Positions 18,001 to 24,570 of a DNA stretch of 64,000 bases are shown here, one piece after another. Numbering within the stretch: the first letter of the stretch is position 1; the number at the start of each line of letters is the position of its first letter. Origin of the DNA: JABMMZ01 sp044341025 (GTDB taxonomy: Bacteria; Bacteroidota; Bacteroidia; NS11-12g; UBA955). The notes below the pieces were generated by a model. The model searched no databases, had not been told where the DNA came from, and saw nothing but the letters and a program-made list of their open reading frames with translations. The stretch covers positions 186,001 to 250,000 of the forward strand of contig JBIISM010000002.1 in assembly GCA_044341025.1 (NCBI GenBank), read 5' to 3'. The translations under genes were made by a program, and so were the position numbers.

Positions 18001-18249
18001 TATGTCCTCGCCCAAACCATTTGGATTGATGGTTTTTATCTTACTGTCTTTTAGAAGATCAGAAAGGGCATTTGATTTTAATTTTTCTGAGGCAAATAAA
18101 GTGAATGGATTGTTAGATTTGAAACATATTTCAGCCAATTCCAATAAGTCTTTTTCTGCTTGTTTATTGCCATTTGATTGGCTAATATACACTGCGGTAT
18201 TGGCGCTGTTGCTGATGGTTTTGTCGCTGCTGTTTTGCTTTGTTGACAT
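15049..18249 (-). CDS. GT-C family membrane glycosyltransferase fused to C-terminal TPR repeats
   Basis: 1066 residues in three parts. Residues 1-235 are soluble and unrecognised. The middle (about 240-800) has a first membrane segment 'FGFSALILLVGMLSIS' and then 'WDEPNHNNYSQD', the acidic loop motif of GT-C (GT39/PMT-like) enzymes that use lipid-linked sugars. About ten further hydrophobic segments follow. The last 200 residues hold TPR motifs ('ALWYYEQAYAFNPLEEEYA', 'AYQNLGEVYYTQAL', 'PEAYYIIGTELQKTGREKEA'). A roughly 120-residue insertion separates the first segment from the rest. The protein probably glycosylates an envelope polymer or protein, with the TPR part recruiting a partner; the acceptor is unknown. 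Confidence 0.72.
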   Translation of the reverse strand: MSTKQNSSDKTISNSANTAVYISQSNGNKQAEKDLLELAEICFKSNNPFTLFASEKLKSNALSDLLKDSKIKTINPNGLGEDIKNVLTLQLPLSNKADAILKWTQNANKAFNGQNMLAAIGRNSDKANFYNKHLVYWTNFWPKFFTGANSNLSSCEAVLLSAHDFKNLVLDKKIDSAWQLAALGEKEGMCTKVPFEYKTSDFKLGDASKSFARGLVDGIKTLINYFFKAVNPGTQITDKTNINHGLYKKIFGFSALILLVGMLSISKDYNVTWDEPNHNNYSQDVLDYYTSMGEDTSMFDFQAEGHRDNFTNVLYGMGIDVLASGVNRIIGTNETAEPKDIIAITFTGNIVDSLFNNQYKRYPVDDNGFIDHRTLGKINVAGKTLPEIKSELKGKLNEGSVNASVSVGFSSFKSHHAEFVIRHILNTITGFLAILFASLLVRMLSGWLPAIITLIALVCSPSFFGQCFNNPKDIPFAAGYIMSLYYLVRLLKELPSARHQTKVMLALAIGFTISIRVQGVLPLGFLLMFMGLHWLLNYANKKDNKFLVYVKHGLLIGIVAYILGILFWPYALRNPIDGTLKALTEFDKFSYLTYYELFDGVRLFDKPWYYEPKLIMLTAPLAVLAGLLPGVLLGWKNNKTQRLMIGLVLLATFFPSAYIIYKKSYVYNGWRHFIFIYPSLVAIAILGWHWLAGLFKNAKIKMGLMLIIVLTFIKPGIWSIVNHPYQYIYFNEIAGGVEGANGKYELDYWNQTPRAAFKWLIENHPEVLKGDIKVSSNNIQEALKTFVPEGKDVKYAWTREYEWADNNWTYAIWTTRTLSKNQILNGYWPPKGTIHEIKVDGVTIAAVVRSNSNYSYLGKQCLKKNNGDSALWYYEQAYAFNPLEEEYARGVADACKMKMRLDSAVMFYKKAIELRDGNYEAYQNLGEVYYTQALMADQNNPNAKMLELAFETLALAFKHKKNASAPLLMGEIRLQQKNATEAKMYFNLFNRAYGNVGRGYLGLGKAELILGEQDSAFYNLQAAIQLDPRSPEAYYIIGTELQKTGREKEAEQFLNEYMKLTGMPQQ

Positions 18250-18449
18250 TGTGATTCTAAACTTGACTTAAAGTTGGAAAATTACTTCAAAAATCATGAA
18301 TATCCAAATCACTTAATTCCGAAATGCTTTAGAAACAAAATCGAAAAAGAAACCTTGTTTTTGGACAAGCTTATTCAGCCAGAGAAACAATGTTTTTTGA
18401 AAAAATAAATGCTGAAAATATAGAATTATGAAGCAACGAATTGCTGCGC

Positions 18450-19037
18450 TTACATCAATTTTAAGGCTTGCTTTATGATGTCTTCGACACTTAGAGAAGG
18501 GGAATGGCCAGTGATTTTTTGTATCACTTTTTCTGCTGCCAGTCTTGGGAATCCGAGTGCCAATAAAGCCAATAAAGCTTCCTCTGATTGTTTTCCTGTA
18601 TGGCCAGGGAATTGAGACATTTCGCCGGGAGTAGCAATTTTATTGACCTTGTCTTGCAATTCGATGATGATGCGTTGTGCAGTCTTAGGACCAACACCTT
18701 TTACGGATTTTAACATAGCGATGTTGCCGGTGCTTATTGCACTAATAATTGCAAGAGGGGTTTGGCCACTTAAAATCATTCGCGCAGTATTGGCTCCTAC
18801 ACCATTTACCAAAATAAGATGCCTAAACAATGAACGTTCTTGTTCGTCAAAAAAGCCATAAATAGAATGCGCATCTTCTTTGATTGATAAATGCGTTAAC
18901 AAGCGCACCTGTTTAAGGGTCTTGATTTTTTCGAAGGTATTGATGCTAACAAGCAGGTGGTAGCCAATGCCCCCCACGTTTAAAACAATAAAGGCGGGAT
19001 TGGCATGTTCGATGTGTCCTTCTATAAATTCATACAT
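18450..19037 (-). CDS. ruvA: Holliday junction branch migration protein RuvA
   Basis: 195 residues in the RuvA three-domain layout. The OB fold begins 'MYEFIEGHIEHANPAFIVLNV'. Two helix-hairpin-helix motifs follow ('LVNGVGANTARMIL' and 'VKGVGPKTAQRIIIEL'), and the C-terminal domain III ('EALLALLALGFPRLAAEKVI') contacts RuvB. RuvA tetramers bind four-way junctions and load RuvB. No ruvB or ruvC is beside it; instead it lies 3 bp downstream of ilvE and is probably cotranscribed with it. Confidence 0.95.
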   Translation of the reverse strand: MYEFIEGHIEHANPAFIVLNVGGIGYHLLVSINTFEKIKTLKQVRLLTHLSIKEDAHSIYGFFDEQERSLFRHLILVNGVGANTARMILSGQTPLAIISAISTGNIAMLKSVKGVGPKTAQRIIIELQDKVNKIATPGEMSQFPGHTGKQSEEALLALLALGFPRLAAEKVIQKITGHSPSLSVEDIIKQALKLM

Positions 19038-19040
19038 AGT

Positions 19041-20120
19041 TTATGGCGTTATTAACTCAGAAGCCTTAACAACTGTTACCCAATTGAATGGGTCTGGCAA
19101 TACTAAAGCTTTCATTTGGTTAAACGTTTTGATAATATCTGTACTCAGTAAGTTGTTGCTTGCATTTACTTTGTAAGATTGGCCTTTGTAACTGAAAAGT
19201 TCAATATTGGTTACCGTTGCTGCGGTTCCAGATACGAACATTTCCTTCACCAATCCTTTGTTGTGCCACTCTACCAAATCGTTCACAGATACTTTGGTTT
19301 CAATAACATTTTTGCCTTGGCTGCGTAAAAGTTTAATAATGGAGTCGCGGGTTATGCCGGCCAACAAACTGTCGCTAAGTTCTGGGGTGTATATGGCCTC
19401 ATCGGTAATGACGAAGACGTTGCTGGTTCCTGTTTCTTCGAGGTATGAGTGGGTTTCGCCATCGGTCCATAGCACTTGGTCAAAACCTTCATCTTGTGCT
19501 AGTTTTGTAGGGTACATAGAGGCAGCGTAATTGCCTGCGCATTTTGCTGCTCCAACACCACCGGCAGGGGCTCGGGTATAATGTTCCTCAACTTTTACTT
19601 TTAGCGCGTGGCTATAATAAGAGCTAACTGGGCAAGCATAAACCATAAAACGATAGCTTTCACTTGGTTTTACACCAAGATAATCGTCGGTAGCAAACAT
19701 GAATGGGCGGATGTACAATGAACTTCCTTCTTTTGTCGGAATCCAAGCAGAATCAACCACAACCAATTGTTGAAGGGCTTCCATAAATACTTCTGCTGGA
19801 AGAGACGGCATGCACATTCTTTCGGCAGAGCGGTTAAGGCGGGCTAAGTTATCCAAGGGTCTGAATAAAGTAATCACACCATCGCTGTTTTTAACGGCCT
19901 TCATGCCTTCGAAAATCGCTTGTCCGTAATGCAAAGCCGAGAGTGTAGGACTTAAAGAAATATTGTCAAAGGGTTCTAATCTAAAGTTTTGCCATTCATT
20001 GTTTCTGAAATCACAAGAAAACATATGATCGGTAAATACATGACCAAATACAATATTTTCTGAATCGAAAGAAGAAATTTTTGATTCTTCTACCAGTTTT
20101 GTCGTAATTTTGAGGCTCAT
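19041..20120 (-). CDS. ilvE: Branched-chain amino acid aminotransferase
   Basis: A class IV PLP-dependent aminotransferase of 359 residues, the long (type II) form. It shows 'LHYGQAIFEGMKA' near residue 65, the cofactor Lys region 'GAAKCAGNYAASM' near residue 195, 'EETGTSNVFVI' and 'LAGITRDSIIKLL'. It transfers the amino group between glutamate and the keto acids of Leu, Ile and Val. The start is 25 bp from the start of a divergent gene. A one-mismatch -7 box (TTAATTTG on the minus strand, 20129-20136) lies just upstream. Confidence 0.93.
   Translation of the reverse strand: MSLKITTKLVEESKISSFDSENIVFGHVFTDHMFSCDFRNNEWQNFRLEPFDNISLSPTLSALHYGQAIFEGMKAVKNSDGVITLFRPLDNLARLNRSAERMCMPSLPAEVFMEALQQLVVVDSAWIPTKEGSSLYIRPFMFATDDYLGVKPSESYRFMVYACPVSSYYSHALKVKVEEHYTRAPAGGVGAAKCAGNYAASMYPTKLAQDEGFDQVLWTDGETHSYLEETGTSNVFVITDEAIYTPELSDSLLAGITRDSIIKLLRSQGKNVIETKVSVNDLVEWHNKGLVKEMFVSGTAATVTNIELFSYKGQSYKVNASNNLLSTDIIKTFNQMKALVLPDPFNWVTVVKASELITP
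20081..20112 (+). promoter_or_regulatory. Promoter for the 20146 gene, inside the start of ilvE
   Basis: TTG at 20081-20083, 21 nt, TAATTTTG at 20105-20112 on the plus strand. The promoter lies within the first codons of the oppositely oriented ilvE, so transcription of the two genes would interfere. Confidence 0.5.
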
Positions 20121-20145
20121 TTGAAATGCAAATTAAATCAATTCC

Positions 20146-20646
20146 ATGTATCAAAACCTAATTATTTCAGAAAATAATCCCGAGCAGGTCAATATGCTGA
20201 TGGGAGAAGAATTGTATGTGATTGATGAGATCCAATGGTTTGAAGAGATGAAATCTGAGGGGGGGAATAAATTCCGCTTCTTAAATATTGTCGACCATGG
20301 AAACGAACACATCATACCGGAGTCTGAGCGTGACTTCTTCTTTAGAATGATTACCTCCATTAAAAATGACAAGTTTTCAATGGATGCAGATGGTTTTTCA
20401 GTTGTTAATATTAGTGATTACAAGGGCGTTAAATGGAATAATTTAGAGAATTTATTTAGCCCAGTATATTGTATCTTTTGGGGAGCCAATCCTGAAAAAC
20501 TTGGCGTTTACTGTAAGTTATGGGGTGGCGCCTTGCAGGGCAATTGCCGTATTTTGTGCGTGGAATCAATAAAGGATATTTCAGAGAATCAAGAAAAAAA
20601 GAAACAATTGTGGGGTTTGGTTAAACGGATGTTTCAAATTCAATAA
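20146..20646 (+). CDS. Conserved-looking cytoplasmic protein of unknown function (possible HolD/psi-like)
   Basis: 166 residues with no signal peptide or membrane segment. The C-terminal half reads 'VYCIFWGANPEKLGVYCKL', then 'CRILCVESIKDI', then 'KKKQLWGLVKRMF'. An internal hydrophobic strand, 'N/TP..LG' turn and a terminal 'K..LW..LK..F' helix recall the small DNA polymerase III psi subunits that close with a similar Trp helix. I base this on pattern memory only; it stays a hypothesis. It is 2 bp upstream of rdgB, so the operon is 20146 gene-rdgB-queA, which fits nucleotide and replication housekeeping. Confidence 0.6.
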   Translation: MYQNLIISENNPEQVNMLMGEELYVIDEIQWFEEMKSEGGNKFRFLNIVDHGNEHIIPESERDFFFRMITSIKNDKFSMDADGFSVVNISDYKGVKWNNLENLFSPVYCIFWGANPEKLGVYCKLWGGALQGNCRILCVESIKDISENQEKKKQLWGLVKRMFQIQ

Positions 20647-20648
20647 TT

Positions 20649-21236
20649 ATGGCAGTAAAAATTGTATTTGCTTCGAGCAACCGCCACAAGATTGATGAAA
20701 TAAAGGCTTTGTTGCCGGAGGGTTTCGAATTATTGTCCTCTGCAGAAGTAGGTTTTACAGAAGATGTGGAAGAAACCGGAAAAACATTTGAAGACAATGC
20801 TGCACTGAAAGCAAATGCATTGTTCGATGCTTGCGGCATGTTTTGTTTTTCAGACGACAGTGGTTTGGAAGTTGAGGCACTTAAAAAAGCCCCAGGTGTC
20901 CGCAGTGCAAGATATGCCGGAGAGCCAGCAGATACAGCCAAAAACAATGCATTGCTGTTGGAGAATTTAAAAGACAAACCGAATAGAAAAGCACGGTTTG
21001 TTACCGTAATCTGTTTGCGAATGCCGCACAAAACTTTCTTTTTCGAAGGGTTTATTGAGGGTGAAATAGCCTTAGCTCCAAGAGGCAGCAATGGTTTTGG
21101 TTACGACCCGCTTTTTATTCCAAAAGGCAGCGATAAAACATTCGCTGAGATGGATTCTGATACTAAAAATTCTATGAGTCACAGGCACAATGCGCTTGTG
21201 AAGATGTTGCCATTCTTGGCTTTTTTGCATGGGTAA
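20649..21236 (+). CDS. rdgB: RdgB/HAM1 XTP/dITP pyrophosphatase
   Basis: 195 residues that clean the nucleotide pool of ITP, dITP and XTP by cleaving to the monophosphate. The family signature 'FASSNRHKIDEIKALLP' opens the protein. The catalytic 'FSDDSGLEVEAL' and 'PGVRSARYAG' lie around residues 65-90, and the C-terminal 'GSNGFGYDPLFIP' and 'KNSMSHRHNAL' complete the substrate pocket. Length is normal. It is tightly packed between the 20146 gene and queA. Confidence 0.95.
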   Translation: MAVKIVFASSNRHKIDEIKALLPEGFELLSSAEVGFTEDVEETGKTFEDNAALKANALFDACGMFCFSDDSGLEVEALKKAPGVRSARYAGEPADTAKNNALLLENLKDKPNRKARFVTVICLRMPHKTFFFEGFIEGEIALAPRGSNGFGYDPLFIPKGSDKTFAEMDSDTKNSMSHRHNALVKMLPFLAFLHG

Positions 21237-21240
21237 AACA

Positions 21241-22410
21241 ATGGGGGATTCGATTTTTATAAAAGATTACGATTACAATCTTCCAGAAGGCAAAATTGCA
21301 CAGTCTGCTATAGAACCACGAGACAGCAGTAAGTTGTTGGTGTATAAGGCAGGACAAATTTCGGATGCAAAATTCTCGGAACTGCCAGAAATATTGGAGG
21401 CAAATTCAAGTTTGTTTTTTAACGACGCCAAGGTTATTCCCGCTAGAATATTTTTAAAAAACAGCAATGGAGCCACAATTGAAGTTTTTTTGCTGCAGCC
21501 ATTTAAAACAGAGCATGTGCAGGCCTTAAATTCGAAGGGAAACTGCCGCTGGACTTGTTTGATTGGCAATAAAAAGAAATGGAAGCATGATGAAGTTTTA
21601 GAAATTGAAATAGAGGGAACCCTTGCTCAAATAAAGCAGGTAGAAGATTTAGTTGTCGAATTTACATGGAAGGGCGAAAGCACTTTTGTTGAGCTATTAG
21701 AAAAAATTGGCAAATTGCCATTGCCACCTTATATCAAGCATGAGGCTAATGAACACGATAAAGGACGGTATCAAACCGTGTACTCAAAAATTCAAGGTTC
21801 GGTTGCCGCCCCAACTGCAGGTTTGCATTTTACCGATGCCGTACTAAGCGAGATAAAGAAAAAAAGTATAGCGCAAAATTTTGTTACCTTGCATGTAAGT
21901 GCAGGCACCTTTTTGCCAGTAAAGGTTGAAGATGCCAGAGCGCATCACATGCACCAAGAAATATATTCTGTAAACAGGGTGGCGATAGAATCAATTTTAA
22001 AAAGTAAACAAACAATCGCCGTTGGCACGACTTCTATAAGGGTTTTGGAAAGTTTGTATTGGGCAGGTGTTAATTTAATTGAATGCAGAGAGAATCCTTT
22101 TAAGATTGAACAATTCGTTTATGAGGGTAGACCCGAATATAGTTTAAAAGCTTCTATTGAGGCGGTTTTGCAATTTTTGAATCAAAATAAATTGGATTCG
22201 GTGTATGGGCAAACCTCTATTATGGTGGTTCCGGGTTATGAGTTCAAGGTGGTAAAGGGATTGATTACCAATTTTCATCAGCCTAAATCTACGCTCCTTT
22301 TGCTGATTTCAGCGCTTTTGGGGGACAATTGGAAAAAGGTATATGCCCATGCATTGGACAATGGCTATCGGTTTTTAAGTTATGGCGACAGTTCTTTGCT
22401 CCTGCCTTAA
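21241..22410 (+). CDS. queA: S-adenosylmethionine:tRNA ribosyltransferase-isomerase QueA
   Basis: QueA makes epoxyqueuosine in tRNA from preQ1 and SAM. Visible motifs are 'DYNLPEGKIAQ' at the N-terminus, 'PLPPYIKHEANEHDKGRYQT', 'GSVAAPTAGLHFT', 'LHVSAGTFLPVK' and 'ITNFHQPKSTLLLLISALLG'. The ATG at 21241 (389 codons) begins 4 bp after the rdgB stop. An upstream in-frame ATG at 21229 would overlap rdgB by 8 bp and add four residues. Length is somewhat above the E. coli protein (356), as is usual for Bacteroidota versions. No other queuosine genes are nearby. Confidence 0.94.
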   Translation: MGDSIFIKDYDYNLPEGKIAQSAIEPRDSSKLLVYKAGQISDAKFSELPEILEANSSLFFNDAKVIPARIFLKNSNGATIEVFLLQPFKTEHVQALNSKGNCRWTCLIGNKKKWKHDEVLEIEIEGTLAQIKQVEDLVVEFTWKGESTFVELLEKIGKLPLPPYIKHEANEHDKGRYQTVYSKIQGSVAAPTAGLHFTDAVLSEIKKKSIAQNFVTLHVSAGTFLPVKVEDARAHHMHQEIYSVNRVAIESILKSKQTIAVGTTSIRVLESLYWAGVNLIECRENPFKIEQFVYEGRPEYSLKASIEAVLQFLNQNKLDSVYGQTSIMVVPGYEFKVVKGLITNFHQPKSTLLLLISALLGDNWKKVYAHALDNGYRFLSYGDSSLLLP

Positions 22411-22438
22411 AAGAATTTTTTAAAAAGGTAAAAATCAT

Positions 22439-22446
22439 TATTTTTG
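22439..22446 (+). promoter_or_regulatory. -7 box upstream of the OmpH/Skp pair
   Basis: TATTTTTG at 22439-22446. Transcription would begin near 22451 and leave a leader of about 57 nt before the ATG at 22508. Confidence 0.4.
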
Positions 22447-22507
22447 CGAACCTATAACATTTTGGCACATTATTCGTTTAAGCAATCGTATAAACATTTT
22501 TAAATCA

Positions 22508-23041
22508 ATGAAAACTAAACTTTTCTTACTTATTGCAGCCTTTGGATTCTTTATTTTCGGCGCTAAAGCCCAAAAGTTTGGCTATGTTGATACTGAGTAT
22601 ATCTTAGGCCAAATGACGGAATACAAAGCCGCGCAAAAACAATTAAATGAATTGTCGAGCAAATGGGAGGCTGATTTAAAGATATTAAAAGAAGAAGTTG
22701 ACAAAATGTACAAGGACTACAAGGCCGAAGAGATTTTGTTAAGTGCAACCCAGAAGAAAGAAAGAGAAGATGCCATCGTTGCAAAAGAAGATGCGATGAA
22801 AAAGTTTGAACAAGAAAAGTTTGGAGTTAATGGGGAATTGTTCAAAAAGCGTTTGGAGTTAATCAGACCAATACAAGAAAAAATTTCCGTCGCAATAATT
22901 TCCGTTGCAAAGAAGAACGCCTTAGATTTTATTTTTGACAAATCAGCCAATATGAATATTTTATTCAGCAATGCGAAGTTCGACCGAAGCGATGACGTTC
23001 TAGATGAACTAGGCGTGACACCAATAGATACAGATAAATAA
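22508..23041 (+). CDS. OmpH/Skp-family periplasmic chaperone (first copy)
   Basis: 177 residues with signal peptide ending 'FGAKAQ'. 'KFGYVDTEYILGQMTEYKAA' begins the mature part, followed by a long charged coiled coil and 'ISVAIISVAKKNALDFIFDK' with 'NILFSN' near the end. This is the Skp (OmpH) layout: trimeric tentacles that hold unfolded outer-membrane proteins in the periplasm. A second copy follows 13 bp downstream, then murI. In many Bacteroidota this pair follows bamA; here queA stands there instead. Confidence 0.88.
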   Translation: MKTKLFLLIAAFGFFIFGAKAQKFGYVDTEYILGQMTEYKAAQKQLNELSSKWEADLKILKEEVDKMYKDYKAEEILLSATQKKEREDAIVAKEDAMKKFEQEKFGVNGELFKKRLELIRPIQEKISVAIISVAKKNALDFIFDKSANMNILFSNAKFDRSDDVLDELGVTPIDTDK

Positions 23042-23054
23042 ACCATAACCAATA

Positions 23055-23627
23055 ATGAATAGATCCATTTTTACCGCAGCGCTTTTATGGCTGTGTGCCT
23101 TTTCTCCAAGTGTTGCTCAAGCTCAAAAAATTGGGCATTTAAATTTTCAGAATATTATTCAAGCAATGCCAGATTATGCCAAGGCATCCAACGAATATGA
23201 ATTGTACAAACAATCATTGGAAGATGAGTTGAAAGCGATTGAAGCAGAAGCAATGGCAGTCAATAAAAAATACGAACTAGAATCTAAGAAGCCTCAACCC
23301 AGTCAAACCAGATTAAAACTTTATGCTCAAAATATTGAGACCATGCAGCTGATGTACCAAGAGAAGCAACAATCAATTCAAGATAGTTTGTCTGCTAAAA
23401 TGACCGAATTGGTTGCTCCAATCAAAAAGAAAGTAGAAGAAGCTGTAGCAGAAGTTGCAAAAGCTCAAGGCTATTCTCATATTATTGACAACAGTTATGG
23501 TATGTTGATCTTCGCAGCAGAGGAAAACAATGTTGAAGCAGCAGTGAAAACCAAATTGGGTATCAAAGATAAGCCAGCGGCAAATCCAGGTGCTGGAAAG
23601 CCAGTTGGGATGCCAGGAGCAAGATAG
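23055..23627 (+). CDS. OmpH/Skp-family periplasmic chaperone (second copy)
   Basis: 190 residues with signal peptide ending 'SVAQAQ', then 'KIGHLNFQNIIQAMPDYAKA', a central coiled coil, and 'VAKAQGYSHIIDNSYGMLIF' at the C-terminal side. It ends in a Pro/Gly/Ala-rich tail ('KPAANPGAGKPVGMPGAR') that the first copy lacks. The two share layout but differ in sequence, so they are old paralogues that may form mixed trimers (inference). The stop is 2 bp before the TTG start of murI. Confidence 0.88.
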   Translation: MNRSIFTAALLWLCAFSPSVAQAQKIGHLNFQNIIQAMPDYAKASNEYELYKQSLEDELKAIEAEAMAVNKKYELESKKPQPSQTRLKLYAQNIETMQLMYQEKQQSIQDSLSAKMTELVAPIKKKVEEAVAEVAKAQGYSHIIDNSYGMLIFAAEENNVEAAVKTKLGIKDKPAANPGAGKPVGMPGAR

Positions 23628-23629
23628 TT

Positions 23630-24466
23630 TTGTCTACAGGCAAATTTTCACCCAAGGCATCTTATCCAATCGGGGTCTTTGATTCTGGGATTGGTGGATT
23701 GACGGTTGCAAAAGCGATCAACGATTTGCTGCCCCATGAGCAATTGGTTTATTTTGGAGACACCGCCCACATGCCTTATGGTGAAAAATCTCCACACGCA
23801 ATTAAAGATTATTCGATTAAAATTGCTGAGTTTCTTATTCTTCAGCCATGTAAATTGATTGTAATAGCATGTAACTCGGCTTCTGCAACCGCATTTAAGC
23901 AAGTTCAAGCGATATTGCCAGACAAGCATTTTGTAATCAATGTTATAGACCCCGTAGTTGAACACATTGTTTCGCAAGACAAGTACAAAAAAATTGGATT
24001 GATTGGCACCAAACGCACTGTAAGTAGTGCCGTTTACAAAAAGAAATTTGAGAAGGCCAATCCGAATATGCAACTAAAATCATTGGCCACACCTTTGCTT
24101 GCGCCCATGATCGAAGAGGGGTTTTTTAACAACAAAATTTCAAAGACCATAGTTCATTCGTATTTGGATAATCCTCATTTGACTGGCATTGAAAGTATTA
24201 TTTTGGCCTGTACCCACTATCCTTTAATCATCAATGAAATAAGTTCATATTATAAAGGCAAATTGGATATTATCAATTCTGCAGAAATTGTTTCAAAAGC
24301 TGTTCAACTTTTTTTGGATGAAAAAGGGTTGTTAAACACGAAAAAAACAGAGCCAAAACACAAGTTTTTCGTATCTGATTACACCGCCTCTTTTGAAGAA
24401 ACGGCCAAAATTTTCTTTGGGGCCTCTTTGAAGCTAAAAGAAAACAATCTTTGGAAAGGCAAATAA
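23630..24466 (+). CDS. murI: Glutamate racemase (TTG start)
   Basis: The enzyme supplies D-glutamate for peptidoglycan. 'PIGVFDSGIGGLTVAKA' is the N-terminal signature. The two catalytic cysteines lie in 'IACNSASATA' and 'ACTHYPLI'. No ATG or GTG precedes the signature in frame; TTG at 23630, 2 bp after the previous stop, leaves 12 residues before it and is the only suitable start. Length (278) is normal. Position right after the Skp pair suggests translational coupling. Confidence 0.93.
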   Translation: MSTGKFSPKASYPIGVFDSGIGGLTVAKAINDLLPHEQLVYFGDTAHMPYGEKSPHAIKDYSIKIAEFLILQPCKLIVIACNSASATAFKQVQAILPDKHFVINVIDPVVEHIVSQDKYKKIGLIGTKRTVSSAVYKKKFEKANPNMQLKSLATPLLAPMIEEGFFNNKISKTIVHSYLDNPHLTGIESIILACTHYPLIINEISSYYKGKLDIINSAEIVSKAVQLFLDEKGLLNTKKTEPKHKFFVSDYTASFEETAKIFFGASLKLKENNLWKGK

Positions 24467-24521
24467 CTTTTTAGCTTAAAATTTGGGCTCAAGTCGGCCT
24501 ATTCAAAAACTCTTTGAGGGG

Positions 24522-24553
24522 TTTGAGAATTTGAGTTTAATTCCATAAATTTG
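24522..24553 (+). promoter_or_regulatory. Aconitase promoter
   Basis: TTTG at 24522-24525, 20 nt, TAAATTTG at 24546-24553; the ATG follows at 24571. One of the best matches to the Bacteroidota consensus in the window. Confidence 0.65.
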
Positions 24554-24570
24554 CGACACATTTTATTACC

